NCBI GenBank assembly: GCA_020630915.1
Contig: JAHDIF010000002.1
Location: forward strand, 205,301 to 269,300
Reading direction: 5' to 3'
DNA: 64,000 nt
Origin: Dokdonia sp.
GTDB taxonomy: Bacteria; Bacteroidota; Bacteroidia; Flavobacteriales; Flavobacteriaceae
Shown: positions 36,355-45,615 of the stretch, piece by piece
Numbering within the stretch: the first letter of the stretch is position 1
How the letters are laid out: each line of letters starts with the position of its first letter
Position numbers and translations under genes: made by a program
The notes under the pieces: model-generated
The model's input: only the letters and a program-made list of their open reading frames with translations
The model's database searches: none
What the model was told of the DNA's origin: nothing

Positions 36355-38169
36355 TTACCCGTCAAAACGGTATTTACCATTCTTTTCAATATCTGCAGCA
36401 ATCTTATTACGTAAGCCTATAATGTTAGGCTGGTTTGTGTATTTAGTAAAACGCTTAAGACCCATAAGCATCATACGCTGCTCATCACCTTCGGCAAAAG
36501 AAACAATTGCTTCTTTCGCTTTTGTTTGGATAATGTCTACAGCGTTAAATAAATAGAGTTGCGTCATAGCAATTTGCGTTTCTTGACTCTCTACCCCGTA
36601 ACGCTTTGCGTTTTTCTCAGTACGTAGGATCGCACTTTCTGCCATATAGATTTCTATCAAAATATCTGCTGCACACATCAACAACTGTTGGTGTTGTTCT
36701 AGTTCTGTACCATACTCTTGAGCTGCAGCGCCAGCTACCATTAAAAATACTTTTTTGAGACTTTTTACCAACGCTTTTTCTTCAGATAGCGTCTCTGAGT
36801 AATCTGGGGTCTCAAAAGATGGGATTCCCATAAGCTCATCTTTTACGGCCATAGCGGGTCCCATAAAATCTACGTGCCCTTTCATTGCTTTTTTAACCAT
36901 CATTCCTACCGCAAGCATACGGTTTATCTCGTTTGTACCCTCATAAATACGAGAGATACGAGCATCACGCCACGCACTTTCCATGGGAGTATCTGCACTA
37001 AAGCCCATTCCTCCAAAAATCTGAATACCTTCATCTGTAGTATTCTGTACATCTTCAGAAACCGCTACTTTGAGGATAGAACACTCAATCGCATACTCCT
37101 CAACCCCTTTAAGCTCTGCTTCTTGGTGGGTGTTTCCTGCCGCATGACGCATAGCGATACGGTCTTCTATATTTTTTGCTGCTCTGTAACACGCACTTTC
37201 ATCTACATAAACATTGGTAGCCATCAATGCAAGCTTTTGCTTTATAGCGCCAAAGTTTACAATAGGTGTTTTAAACTGTACACGCTCCTTTGCATAGGTA
37301 GTCGCCTCATTAACCACACGACGTTGCGCGTCTAGACAAGCCGCAGCCAGTTTGATACGCCCTACATTAAGGGCATTCATGGCAATTTTAAAACCATTAC
37401 CACGCTCTGAAAGCATATTCTCAACTGGAACTACTGTGTCATTAAAAAATACTTGACGAGTAGAGGAGGAGTGTATCCCTAGCTTTTTCTCTTCATCACC
37501 TAAAGTAATGCCGTTAGAAGGATCATTCTCTACAATAAAACCGGTGATATTCTTATCATCTTCTATACGAGCAAAAACGATAAAAACATTACAAAAACCT
37601 GCATTAGAGATCCACATTTTCTGGCCAGAAATCTTATAAGACTTTCCGTCGTCAGAGAGGACCGCTTTTGTTTTTCCAGAATTAGCATCAGATCCAGCAC
37701 CTGGCTCGGTAAGACAGTAGGCTCCAAACCACTCACCAGAAGCGAGCTTAGGAACATATTTCATTTTTTGCTCTTCATTACCGTATAATGTAATAGGCAT
37801 TGTACCAATTCCTGTATGCGCTCCAAAGGCAGTACTAAAAGATCCCGTAGCACCAGAGATATAGTCACAAACGAGCATCGTACTTACAAAGCCCATCCCA
37901 AGACCTTCGTATTTTTCTGGTACGGCTACACCTAATAAACCTAGTTCTCCAGCTTTGCGCATGGTTTCTTCTGTGTAGGCATAATCTTTTGCCTCAAAAC
38001 GTTCCCAATGTGCCCATAAATCACGATCTACAAACTCTTTTGTACTATCGCGCATCATTTTTTGTTCTTCATCAAGATCTTCCATTGTGAATACATCTTC
38101 ACAAGCAGTTTCCTTTACGATAAACTGCCCACCTCTTAGGATATCTTTTTCTGTTGCTTCTGTGCTCAT
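36355..38169 (-). CDS. fadE: Acyl-CoA dehydrogenase, FadE type
   Basis: The 604-residue flavoprotein catalyses the first step of beta-oxidation. Acyl-CoA dehydrogenase blocks are present: CLTEPGAGSDA (152-162), KMWISNAGFCNVFIVFA, and the catalytic-base motif IYEGTNEI with Glu410. It carries an extra C-terminal helical domain of about 170 residues, which makes it longer than the 380-residue short-chain type and like Bacillus FadE (YusJ). It is last in the marR-fadN-fadA-fadE row, in the same order as Bacillus fadNAE. Confidence 0.95.
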   Translation of the reverse strand: MSTEATEKDILRGGQFIVKETACEDVFTMEDLDEEQKMMRDSTKEFVDRDLWAHWERFEAKDYAYTEETMRKAGELGLLGVAVPEKYEGLGMGFVSTMLVCDYISGATGSFSTAFGAHTGIGTMPITLYGNEEQKMKYVPKLASGEWFGAYCLTEPGAGSDANSGKTKAVLSDDGKSYKISGQKMWISNAGFCNVFIVFARIEDDKNITGFIVENDPSNGITLGDEEKKLGIHSSSTRQVFFNDTVVPVENMLSERGNGFKIAMNALNVGRIKLAAACLDAQRRVVNEATTYAKERVQFKTPIVNFGAIKQKLALMATNVYVDESACYRAAKNIEDRIAMRHAAGNTHQEAELKGVEEYAIECSILKVAVSEDVQNTTDEGIQIFGGMGFSADTPMESAWRDARISRIYEGTNEINRMLAVGMMVKKAMKGHVDFMGPAMAVKDELMGIPSFETPDYSETLSEEKALVKSLKKVFLMVAGAAAQEYGTELEQHQQLLMCAADILIEIYMAESAILRTEKNAKRYGVESQETQIAMTQLYLFNAVDIIQTKAKEAIVSFAEGDEQRMMLMGLKRFTKYTNQPNIIGLRNKIAADIEKNGKYRFDG

Positions 38170-38195
38170 TTTTTCTTGGTATTTATAGCGTTTAC

Positions 38196-38207
38196 GCTTT
38201 CGCGAAA
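38196..38207. repeat. Partial iterated palindrome (fadA-fadE gap)
   Basis: GCTTTCGCGAAA without the last GC; the right half ends in ATTT. Confidence 0.7.
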
Positions 38208-38221
38208 ATTTACTTGTTTTA

Positions 38222-39415
38222 TTAATTTAAGAATTCAAATATTCCTGCTGCTCCTTGTCCGGTTCCTACACACATCGTAACCATACCGTATTTGCCTTGC
38301 ATGTCTCGTTTGCGCATTTCATCAAATAATTGCACTGAGAGTTTTCCTCCTGTACATCCTAATGGGTGACCCAATGCAATTGCGCCTCCATTGACATTAA
38401 TGATGTCTGGATTAAGATCTAATTCTCTAATCACGGCTAGAGATTGTGAAGCAAAGGCCTCATTAAGCTCTATGAGCTCAATGTCGTTTTGTTGTAATCC
38501 TGCTTGCTTTAATGCCTTTGGGATGGCTGCTACAGGGCCTATCCCCATAATTCGTGGCGGTACACCTGCTGCTGCATAATTTACCATACGTGCAATTGGC
38601 TCTATATTTAATTCTTTAACCATTTCCTCACTCATTACCATTACAAAAGCAGCACCATCACTCATTTGCGAAGAGTTTCCTGCTGTTACACTACCACCTT
38701 GAGCAAATACTGCTCTTAGTTTAGCAAGTGCTTCTTTGTTGGTTCCTTTACGTGGTCCTTCATCTTTAGTTACTGTATAACTCTTTGTTGCTTTTTTACC
38801 GTTTGCGTCTATATAGGTCTGTTCTACATCTATAGGTACAATCTGGTCTTGAAAACGATCTTCTGCAAGTGCGCGAAGGGCTTTCATATGTGAGTTGTAG
38901 GCAAACTCGTCTTGGTCTTCACGAGATACATTAAACTCATTAGCAACAGCTTCGGCAGTATTACCCATTCCCCAGTAATACTCCTCGTGACCAGCTTTTA
39001 CAACGGTATCGTAATTCAATTCTGGTTTAAAACCTGTCATTGGGACAGAGCTCATAGACTCTGCACCACCAGCAATAATACATTTGGCCATTCCAGATTG
39101 TATTTTTGCCACGGCCATCCCGATGGTTTCAATTCCAGAAGAACAGAAACGATTTACCGTTACACCAGGAACGTCTATAATGTCTAACCCCATTAATGAG
39201 ATCAAACGAGCCATATTAAGACCTTGAGATCCTTCTGGCATGGCGTTTCCAACAATCACATCATCTATACGTTTTTTGTCAAATTCAGGAAGCTCCTTCA
39301 TCATATGTTGGATGGTTTCTGCAGCAAGCTCATCTGCTCTTTTAAATCTAAAGACACCTTTAGGTGCTTTCCCAACCGCTGTTCTATATGCTTTAACTAT
39401 ATATGCTGTTTTCAT
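38222..39415 (-). CDS. fadA: Acetyl-CoA acyltransferase (3-ketoacyl-CoA thiolase)
   Basis: The 397-residue thiolase cleaves 3-ketoacyl-CoA to acetyl-CoA and a shortened acyl-CoA. The nucleophile is Cys91 in NRFCSSGIETIG. The other catalytic blocks are GGAIALGHPLGCTG and CVGTGQGAAGIFE near the C-terminus. It lies 12 bp after fadN and 52 bp before fadE; the latter gap contains an incomplete palindrome (38196-38207). Confidence 0.95.
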   Translation of the reverse strand: MKTAYIVKAYRTAVGKAPKGVFRFKRADELAAETIQHMMKELPEFDKKRIDDVIVGNAMPEGSQGLNMARLISLMGLDIIDVPGVTVNRFCSSGIETIGMAVAKIQSGMAKCIIAGGAESMSSVPMTGFKPELNYDTVVKAGHEEYYWGMGNTAEAVANEFNVSREDQDEFAYNSHMKALRALAEDRFQDQIVPIDVEQTYIDANGKKATKSYTVTKDEGPRKGTNKEALAKLRAVFAQGGSVTAGNSSQMSDGAAFVMVMSEEMVKELNIEPIARMVNYAAAGVPPRIMGIGPVAAIPKALKQAGLQQNDIELIELNEAFASQSLAVIRELDLNPDIINVNGGAIALGHPLGCTGGKLSVQLFDEMRKRDMQGKYGMVTMCVGTGQGAAGIFEFLN

Positions 39416-39427
39416 CTTTTCTTTTTC

Positions 39428-41836
39428 TTAGTTTCTTAAAGGCTTTCCTTTTTGCAACATATGTTGTATACGCTCCAAGGTTTTTCGCTCTGTGCTTAAT
39501 GATAAGAAGGCTTCGCGTTCGATATCTAGTAAGTATTGTTCAGAAACTCGTGTAGGTTCTGATAAATCTCCTCCAGCCATCACATAGGCCAGTTTATTAG
39601 CAATTTTCTTATCGTGCTCAGAGATGTAGTTAGAGGCTTCCATAGAGTCTGTTCCTACTAAAAACATTCCTAATGCTTGCTTTCCTAAGACCAATACATC
39701 TTTACGTTTTACGGGTTGCGTATAACCCATATCTGCCATTTGGCGCGCTACTGCCTTAGCTGTGGCGATCTGACGATCACGGTTTACAACCACAAGATCT
39801 TTCCCGTGTTTTAATATATTTAGGTCATAGGCTTCGTGAGCAGAGGTAGACACTTTTGCCATACCTATGGTTAAGAAGTGCTCTTGCAATACATTTAATT
39901 GCACATCACCTTTTGTAAATTGATCTGAAGCTCTCATAGCCATTTCTTTGGATCCACCACCACCAGGAATAACACCTACACCAAACTCTACAAGTCCAAT
40001 GTAAGATTCTGCTGCAGCAACCACTCTGTCTGCGTGCAAGGTCATTTCACAACCACCGCCTAAGGTCATTCCGTGAGGAGCAACTACCGTTGGGATAGAA
40101 GAGTATCGAAGACGCATACACGTATCTTGAAAATATTTTACGGCGGCATTGAGTTCATCATATTCTTGCTCTACGGCAAACATAAAGATCATCCCAATGT
40201 TCGCACCTACGGAGAAATTAGCTCCTTGATTTCCGACTACTAGGCCATCAAAATCTTTTTCGGCGAGATCAATGGCTTTATTAACACCTGCAAGTACGTC
40301 GCCTCCTATAGAATTCATCTTAGAGCGAAACTCTACATTTAAGATTCCGTCGCCTAAGTCTTGAACAGATACTCCTGAGTTAGAAAATACTTCCGATTGT
40401 TTTCTAATGTTATCAAGAATAATAAATGAATCTTGACCCGGTTTTTTCTCGTGCGCTTTCGCGGAAGCGGAATACACATACGTAGCACCTTCTTTTACAG
40501 AATAGAAGCTATCAATACCGTTTGCTACCATATCCGTTACCCACGAGGCAACCTCAAGACCTTCGGCATTCATAAGCCCCATTCCTTCTTGTACACCTAT
40601 AGCATCCCAAATCTCAAAAGGACCGTGCTGCCAGCCGAAACCAGCTTTCATAGCGTCATCTATCTTATATAGCTCATCGGTAATTTCTGGAATACGGTTT
40701 TGTACATACGCAAATAAGTGGGCAAAGCACTTGCGGTAAAATTCGCCAGCTTTATCCTTTCCTTTTACAAGGATAGGGAAGCGGTCTGCAACGTTATCTA
40801 CATTCTTTGTGCCTTCGAGTGTGGCAAACTTGGCTTTTTTGTTAGAACGATACTCCAGTGTATCAAGATCTAATGTGAGGATCTCTTTACGTCCCTCAGT
40901 ATTTACAGTCTTTTTATAGAAACCTTGCTTTGTTTTAGATCCTAACCATTTATTTTCCATCATCGTATTGATGAAATCAGGTAAAGCGAAAAGCTCTTTA
41001 CGCTCATCTTTTGGACAATTCTCTGCAATACCATTTGCTACGTGCACGAGCGTATCCAATCCTACAACATCTACTGTTCTAAACGTAGCACTTTTAGGAC
41101 GTCCTATAACAGGTCCTGTTAATTTATCTACTTCTTCTACGGTCATACCCATATTCTTAACGGTATGGAATAGAGACATAATAGAGAAGATCCCGATACG
41201 GTTTCCTATAAATGCAGGTGTATCCTTAGCCACTACAGAAGTTTTTCCTAAGAATTGCTCCCCGTAGTTGTTTAAGAAATCAAGAACTGATTGGTCGGTT
41301 TTAGGACCTGGTATGATTTCAAATAATTTTAAGTAACGTGCTGGGTTAAAAAAGTGCGTACCACAGAAGTGCTTCTGGAAGTCTTCACTACGCCCTTCAC
41401 TCATAAACTGAATAGGAATACCAGATGTGTTAGAAGTGATAAGCGTTCCTGGTGTTCTGTGCTTTTCTAGGTTTTCAAAAACTTGTTTTTTGATATCTAG
41501 TCTTTCTACAACCACCTCGATGATCCAATCTACATCCTTAACCTTTGCAATATCATCTTCTAGATTACCTGTTGTGATTCTTTTCGCAAAAGCTTGATTA
41601 TAAATAGGAGAGGGCTTGCTTTTGAGTGCTGCCGTGAGGGCATCATTTACCATACGGTTGCGCACCACAGTATCTTTAAGCGTAAGGCCTTTTGCTTCTT
41701 CCTTTGCATTGAGTTCGCGAGGTACAATATCTAACAATAAGACATCTACACCGATGTTTGCAAAATGACAAGCAATCCCGCTTCCCATAATACCACTACC
41801 GATGACGGCTACTTTTTTTATTCTACGTTTTGCCAT
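39428..41836 (-). CDS. fadN: 3-hydroxyacyl-CoA dehydrogenase / enoyl-CoA hydratase, FadN type
   Basis: The 802-residue bifunctional beta-oxidation enzyme has the dehydrogenase first and the hydratase second. The NAD-binding motif is GSGIMGSG (13-20), with catalytic-region blocks NTSGIPI and GTHFFNPARYL. The crotonase domain follows in the last third (GANFSVGANIG, GGGCEMTLHADRVVAAAESYIGLVE). This order is the reverse of E. coli FadB and matches Bacillus FadN (YusL). It overlaps the marR gene by 1 bp. An imperfect palindrome (40454-40469) lies within it and reads ASAKAHE. Confidence 0.94.
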   Translation of the reverse strand: MAKRRIKKVAVIGSGIMGSGIACHFANIGVDVLLLDIVPRELNAKEEAKGLTLKDTVVRNRMVNDALTAALKSKPSPIYNQAFAKRITTGNLEDDIAKVKDVDWIIEVVVERLDIKKQVFENLEKHRTPGTLITSNTSGIPIQFMSEGRSEDFQKHFCGTHFFNPARYLKLFEIIPGPKTDQSVLDFLNNYGEQFLGKTSVVAKDTPAFIGNRIGIFSIMSLFHTVKNMGMTVEEVDKLTGPVIGRPKSATFRTVDVVGLDTLVHVANGIAENCPKDERKELFALPDFINTMMENKWLGSKTKQGFYKKTVNTEGRKEILTLDLDTLEYRSNKKAKFATLEGTKNVDNVADRFPILVKGKDKAGEFYRKCFAHLFAYVQNRIPEITDELYKIDDAMKAGFGWQHGPFEIWDAIGVQEGMGLMNAEGLEVASWVTDMVANGIDSFYSVKEGATYVYSASAKAHEKKPGQDSFIILDNIRKQSEVFSNSGVSVQDLGDGILNVEFRSKMNSIGGDVLAGVNKAIDLAEKDFDGLVVGNQGANFSVGANIGMIFMFAVEQEYDELNAAVKYFQDTCMRLRYSSIPTVVAPHGMTLGGGCEMTLHADRVVAAAESYIGLVEFGVGVIPGGGGSKEMAMRASDQFTKGDVQLNVLQEHFLTIGMAKVSTSAHEAYDLNILKHGKDLVVVNRDRQIATAKAVARQMADMGYTQPVKRKDVLVLGKQALGMFLVGTDSMEASNYISEHDKKIANKLAYVMAGGDLSEPTRVSEQYLLDIEREAFLSLSTERKTLERIQHMLQKGKPLRN
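40454..40469. repeat. Imperfect iterated palindrome (in fadN)
   Basis: CGCTTTCGCGGAAGCG has one mismatch to the consensus. The minus strand reads ASAKAHE. Confidence 0.75.
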
Positions 41837-42291
41837 TATTTAAGTGTCGTTTCTATTGGGTTATATATTTTTTTATTCTGTATTAAGTCGTTAATCGTCT
41901 CAATAACTTCATAAAAATGGTTTATTTTTTCTTCAGAAATATCTGCGCGTACTGCTTCATTAAAGCGTATTACACGATCCTTAGAATAGTCTCTTTTTTC
42001 AAGACCAAACTCTGTAAGATGGATCAACACACCGCGTCCGTCTGAAGGGTTAGGTTTGCGCTCTATTAGACCACGCTCTTCCATAGCTTTAAGCGTGCGG
42101 GATAGGGAAGTGGCTTCCATTCCCATACGTGGTCCCAATGCAGTAGAGGGCGTTCCTTCTTCTGGATCTATGCTTAGCAATGCAAAACCTGTAGCCATTG
42201 TGGTGTCAAACTGCGCTGCCTGCTCGTTATACATTTTCATAACTGCTTGCCAGGTGGCTCGTAAACAGTAATCTATAGTTTTATCTTTCAT
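41836..42291 (-). CDS. MarR-family regulator of the beta-oxidation operon
   Basis: The 151-residue winged-helix protein has a GMEATSLSRTLKAMEERGLIERKPNPSDGRGVLIHLT segment, the MarR recognition helix and wing. As first gene of the fad operon, with its stop overlapping the fadN start by 1 bp, it probably autoregulates and represses it in response to acyl-CoA or fatty acid. The ligand is inferred from context alone. Confidence 0.92.
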   Translation of the reverse strand: MKDKTIDYCLRATWQAVMKMYNEQAAQFDTTMATGFALLSIDPEEGTPSTALGPRMGMEATSLSRTLKAMEERGLIERKPNPSDGRGVLIHLTEFGLEKRDYSKDRVIRFNEAVRADISEEKINHFYEVIETINDLIQNKKIYNPIETTLK

Positions 42292-42444
42292 TTATAGTAT
42301 GTTCGAAAACGTTGTAAATATACAAAATTTATTATGCACGCATAGTAAATAGTAATTTTTTTAAGAAATAGCCTAGATTGTTTTTCGAATATAAGCTTCT
42401 AATGGGATGCTTAAACGCTTGGATCTTGACGAAATGGCTGGGTC

Positions 42445-42465
42445 ACCCTGAACTTGTTTCAGGGT
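42445..42465 (+). repeat. CCCTGAA/TTCAGGG hairpin element, copy 1
   Basis: ACCCTGAA - CTTGT - TTCAGGGT is a perfect 8-bp stem with a 5-nt loop, preceded by GGGTC and followed by CGCATCT. The reverse complement of copy 2 aligns to it, loop and flanks included. Confidence 0.8.
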
Positions 42466-42513
42466 CGCATCTAGTTTTTAAGGGTCATATGGTTAAGATA
42501 GCTCTCGAGTGCG

Positions 42514-42534
42514 ATGCTGAAACGAGTTCAGCAT
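42514..42534 (-). repeat. ATGCTGAA/TTCAGCAT hairpin element, copy 2
   Basis: ATGCTGAA - ACGAG - TTCAGCAT is a perfect 8-bp stem. Read on the minus strand it aligns with copy 1 (GTCA then stem, CTCGT against CTTGT loop, then CGCA). The outer three stem pairs differ in a compensating way. Confidence 0.8.
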
Positions 42535-42671
42535 GACGAATGTAAGCGTCAAAAGACTCCAACAGCGCAGCGGAGAGGATATTCAGGCATCTAGTGGCCT
42601 CGACTGATAAAAGAGCACATAGCAAAGCCATACTAAGTTTACTTACTAGAGACAACTTTTCTATTTAGGAA

Positions 42672-43283
42672 CTATATTTTAGAAAAATAATGTGTAATCC
42701 CAGTAAGTATGCTCTGTACGGCATATGCCGCTAGAATCATCCCCATAATCTTACTGATCACTGTAATACCATAACTTCCTATTTTATCCTGAAGCTTGTT
42801 TGCAGCGAGAAGGATTAAACTTGTAAGCGCTATGACGATCAAAACCAAGGCTGTGGTGAATAATTGATCTTGTATACCGTATAAATGATTGTCTGTAAGC
42901 AAAACAACCGCCATAATAGCACCTGGAGATGCGATAGAAGGAATGGCGATAGGAAAAATAGTCACATGCTTATAATCTGTTATCTGACTCTTTTCTTTTT
43001 CGGGTTTTCCGTCTCCAAAAATCATAGTAAGAGCAAATAGAAATAGAATAACACCACCCGAAATTTGAAACGCATCTAAGGTAACCGACATACTTTCCAA
43101 AATTATCTGCCCAATTACAATAAAAAACAATAAGATCAGAAAGGCAATAGCCGCGGCTCTTATGGCGATTTTCTTTTTGTGAGCTTTGTCAAATTCTTTG
43201 GTCGCCTCCAGATATACGGGAACGGTCCCAATAGGATCAATTACTGCAAAAATGAAAAAGAGCTTTGTGAGTAGTGTGATCAT
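42672..43283 (-). CDS. MarC family membrane protein
   Basis: The 203-residue protein has six predicted helices and MarC blocks: IDPIGTVPVYLEAT at the start, FQISGGVILFLFALTMI in the middle, and IPSIASPGAIMAVV. The function of MarC proteins is unresolved; antibiotic-resistance and transport roles have been proposed. It stands alone between two repeat-bearing gaps. Confidence 0.93.
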   Translation of the reverse strand: MITLLTKLFFIFAVIDPIGTVPVYLEATKEFDKAHKKKIAIRAAAIAFLILLFFIVIGQIILESMSVTLDAFQISGGVILFLFALTMIFGDGKPEKEKSQITDYKHVTIFPIAIPSIASPGAIMAVVLLTDNHLYGIQDQLFTTALVLIVIALTSLILLAANKLQDKIGSYGITVISKIMGMILAAYAVQSILTGITHYFSKI

Positions 43284-43388
43284 TATATTTTTTTAAAAAT
43301 TAAAAGCAACGGAGGCATCTGCAGGACTGGCTGCGGCTGAGAGTTGTTGTGTGTGCTGAGAAAGTAGCATTTAACTCATAATGTCTCC

Positions 43389-43443
43389 TCGAGCGCAGTC
43401 GAGAGTTTTGATTAGACTTAATTTAGGTCTCGACTGCGCTCGA
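43389..43443. repeat. 16-bp inverted repeat with 23-bp spacer
   Basis: TCGAGCGCAGTCGAGA (43389-43404) and TCTCGACTGCGCTCGA (43428-43443) are exact reverse complements. Each arm is itself partly symmetrical (CTCGA...TCGAG). The repeat lies between marC and the ggt 3' end, so it may also act in transcript ending, but it has no T-run. It looks like a dispersed intergenic repeat. Confidence 0.8.
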
Positions 43444-43487
43444 CCTGACAAATATAAAATTTTCAATGCTTGGCAGTCATACTGTTT

Positions 43488-45191
43488 TTAAAACCCAACT
43501 GCTGTATCATCGCCGCGCCTGTCTGCACCGCCTTCTAAGGTGCCGTCTGGTAATACGAGTATTCCATCTACTTTTCCTATAATAGGAGAGCGGTCTTGGT
43601 TGGTAGGATAGCCTTTGGCTTCGAGTGCTTTTATTACTTCTGGGTCAAAGCTATTGGGTTCAAAGAGTACCACATCGGGTAACCACTGGTGATGAAAACG
43701 TGGTGCATTTACCGCTTCTTGCATTCCCATCCCAAACTCGTGCACATTGAGTACCGTTTGTAATACAGAGGTAATTATAGTCGAGCCACCAGGAGTTCCT
43801 ACGGTCATCCAGAACTCACCATCTTTCTCCACGAGTGTAGGTGTCATACTAGATAACATACGTTTACCAGGTTCTATCTTATTAGCTTCGGCGCCTATGA
43901 GACCAAACATATTAGGCACACCAGGTTTACTAGAAAAATCATCCATTTCATTATTTAAAAAGATACCCAGCTCATCTACATACAGCTTAGATCCATACGC
44001 CCCATTTAAAGTTACGGTTACTGCCACTGCATTACCATACTGGTCTACAGCGCTAAAATGCGTAGTTTCCATACTCTCAAAACCTGGTAAAGCACCGTGT
44101 GTCATATCGCTAGACTTAGTTGCCGTATTCCAGCTAAAGCTTTCCATACGGTTCTTAGCATAGGCATCAGATATAAGTGTATCTATCGGGATCTCTACAA
44201 AATCGGGATCGCCTAGATAGAAACTACGATCTGCATAGGCGCGTCTTTCGGCCTCTGTGAGTAGCTGGATACTCTTTACAGAATTATGCCCGTATTGGGA
44301 GATGTCATAAGGTTCTATGGCTTGCATAATTTGCGCCAAACATACGCCACCAGAACTAGGCGGACTCATAGATATCATTTTAAGGTTGTCGTACTCAAAG
44401 GTTACGGGTTCGCGCCATTTGGCTTCATAGTTGGCAAGGTCTTCCATAGTCATGATACCGCCTTTGGAGGTGAGATAGTCTACGAGTTTCTGACCACTTT
44501 CTCCTTTGTAAAACTCATCTTTTCCATTGGCTGCGATGCGTTCTAGCATTTGTGCAAGGGCTTCGTTTTTTACGGTTTCCGCTTTCGCGAAAGCGGTCGC
44601 ATACAAAATACTATCGTTATTTACTTCGATAAACTTTTCGCGCAACGCGTCAAAACGTCCTGCCTGTTTTTCTGTAACCACATACCCATTGCGAGCAAGG
44701 TCAATTACGGGTTGTAAGATATCCTTCATAGGTAGCGAACCCAATTTCTCGTGTATGGCAAACATTCCCGCCAAACCGCCAGGAACGCCTACAGCTAGGC
44801 CGCCTTCTGTGCTCAAACCTGGAATCACATTACCGTCTTTATCCAGATACATATCGTGGGTTGCCGCTGCTGGTGCCATCTCGCGATAGTCTATGGCACC
44901 ATAATCGCCATCTTTTGTACGGTATACCATAAAACCACCGCCACCTAGACTTCCTGCAAAAGGGTAGGCTACATTAAGCGCGAGGTCTGTGGCAATCATG
45001 GCATCAAACACATTACCACCTTGTTTCATTATCTCAGAACCGATGCGTGAGGCTTCTTCTCGCGCCGAAACTACCATTGCTTTCTGGGCAATAAGACCTA
45101 TTTCTGGTTCGGGTTGTGTGGGTTCTGTTTTGCAAGCTGCAAGTGCTAGTAAGGCTAGTAGGGTCAGGCTGATACGTATGTTCATATTCAA
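43488..45191 (-). CDS. ggt: Gamma-glutamyltransferase (lipoprotein)
   Basis: The 567-residue precursor belongs to the Ntn-hydrolase family, which transfers or hydrolyses the gamma-glutamyl group of glutathione. The signal peptide ends in lipobox LALAAC (Cys20). Self-cleavage is expected before Thr376 in METTHFSAVD, the start of the small subunit. The glycine-rich SPPSSGG and LNNEMDDFS segments are intact. It should act at the periplasmic face as a lipid-anchored enzyme. A palindrome at 44581 encodes AFAKA at about 200-204, in a surface region of the large subunit. Confidence 0.95.
   Translation of the reverse strand: MNMNIRISLTLLALLALAACKTEPTQPEPEIGLIAQKAMVVSAREEASRIGSEIMKQGGNVFDAMIATDLALNVAYPFAGSLGGGGFMVYRTKDGDYGAIDYREMAPAAATHDMYLDKDGNVIPGLSTEGGLAVGVPGGLAGMFAIHEKLGSLPMKDILQPVIDLARNGYVVTEKQAGRFDALREKFIEVNNDSILYATAFAKAETVKNEALAQMLERIAANGKDEFYKGESGQKLVDYLTSKGGIMTMEDLANYEAKWREPVTFEYDNLKMISMSPPSSGGVCLAQIMQAIEPYDISQYGHNSVKSIQLLTEAERRAYADRSFYLGDPDFVEIPIDTLISDAYAKNRMESFSWNTATKSSDMTHGALPGFESMETTHFSAVDQYGNAVAVTVTLNGAYGSKLYVDELGIFLNNEMDDFSSKPGVPNMFGLIGAEANKIEPGKRMLSSMTPTLVEKDGEFWMTVGTPGGSTIITSVLQTVLNVHEFGMGMQEAVNAPRFHHQWLPDVVLFEPNSFDPEVIKALEAKGYPTNQDRSPIIGKVDGILVLPDGTLEGGADRRGDDTAVGF
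44581..44594. repeat. Iterated palindrome (in ggt)
   Basis: Extends to 18 bp (44579-44596). Read as AFAKA. Confidence 0.95.
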
Positions 45192-45195
45192 TTAA

Positions 45196-45214
45196 ATTTC
45201 CGCGAAAGCGGAAA
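45196..45214. repeat. Rearranged palindrome variant (TTTCCGC-GAAA-GCGGAAA)
   Basis: A 7-bp stem TTTCCGC/GCGGAAA closes a GAAA tetraloop just upstream of the ggt start. It shares CGCGAAAGCG with the iterated palindrome but has a different centre of symmetry. Confidence 0.6.
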
Positions 45215-45242
45215 TCTTGTCCACCTATTCGCAATGGTTGTT

Positions 45243-45596
45243 TTATTTGATAAAATTAATCTTTCCTGGGATATATTTATAGAGTCCTTTATCATAAGCT
45301 TCCCAATAATATAATATTCCGGCAAACCAAAAAGCGTGCACGGTCTCATTGATTTTGAACGGTTTACTTCCACTAGAAGCGTATTTTAGTCGTATCAATC
45401 GTTCTGAACTACCTTGAATACAGACATATGGATAAGGTATCTCCGTATAATCATTGCGCATCGGACCTTTTTCATTCCTATATTCAATGACATTAGCTTT
45501 CAATTTTTCTGCATCTTCACGCTTATTAAGAAAAGAAACCTTGGAATACCAAAGTACAGCAAAAACTGCTAAAATGAATAAAATAAAATACCACAT
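45243..45596 (-). CDS. Small hypothetical protein with N-terminal helix
   Basis: In this 117-residue protein, residues 2-18 (WYFILFILAVFAVLWYS) are a membrane segment, followed by a soluble part with repeated aromatic residues (FKINETVHAFWFAGILYYW). I recognise no family. It sits 19 bp after the AcpH-like gene on the same strand and may be co-transcribed with it. Confidence 0.72.
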   Translation of the reverse strand: MWYFILFILAVFAVLWYSKVSFLNKREDAEKLKANVIEYRNEKGPMRNDYTEIPYPYVCIQGSSERLIRLKYASSGSKPFKINETVHAFWFAGILYYWEAYDKGLYKYIPGKINFIK

Positions 45597-45615
45597 AGCA
45601 TATTACTTATCTTAA

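Larger units (their letters stand above)
42301..42671. other. Gene-free region with two inverted hairpin elements
   Basis: The 371-bp gap between marR and marC contains two copies of one small element in opposite orientation (42445-42465 and 42514-42534; see their entries). The promoter of the marR-fad operon should lie in the part nearest 42300. No other structure is clear. Confidence 0.5.

Noticed and set aside
36874..37335. 153-residue plus-strand ORF inside fadE
   Set aside because: It is antisense to a confident acyl-CoA dehydrogenase, and its composition (Cys, His, Tyr-rich) is typical of a shadow frame.
43747..44889. Long plus-strand ORFs opposite ggt (43747-44163 and 44527-44889)
   Set aside because: They are antisense to a well-conserved enzyme and have no recognisable domain; codon periodicity follows ggt.
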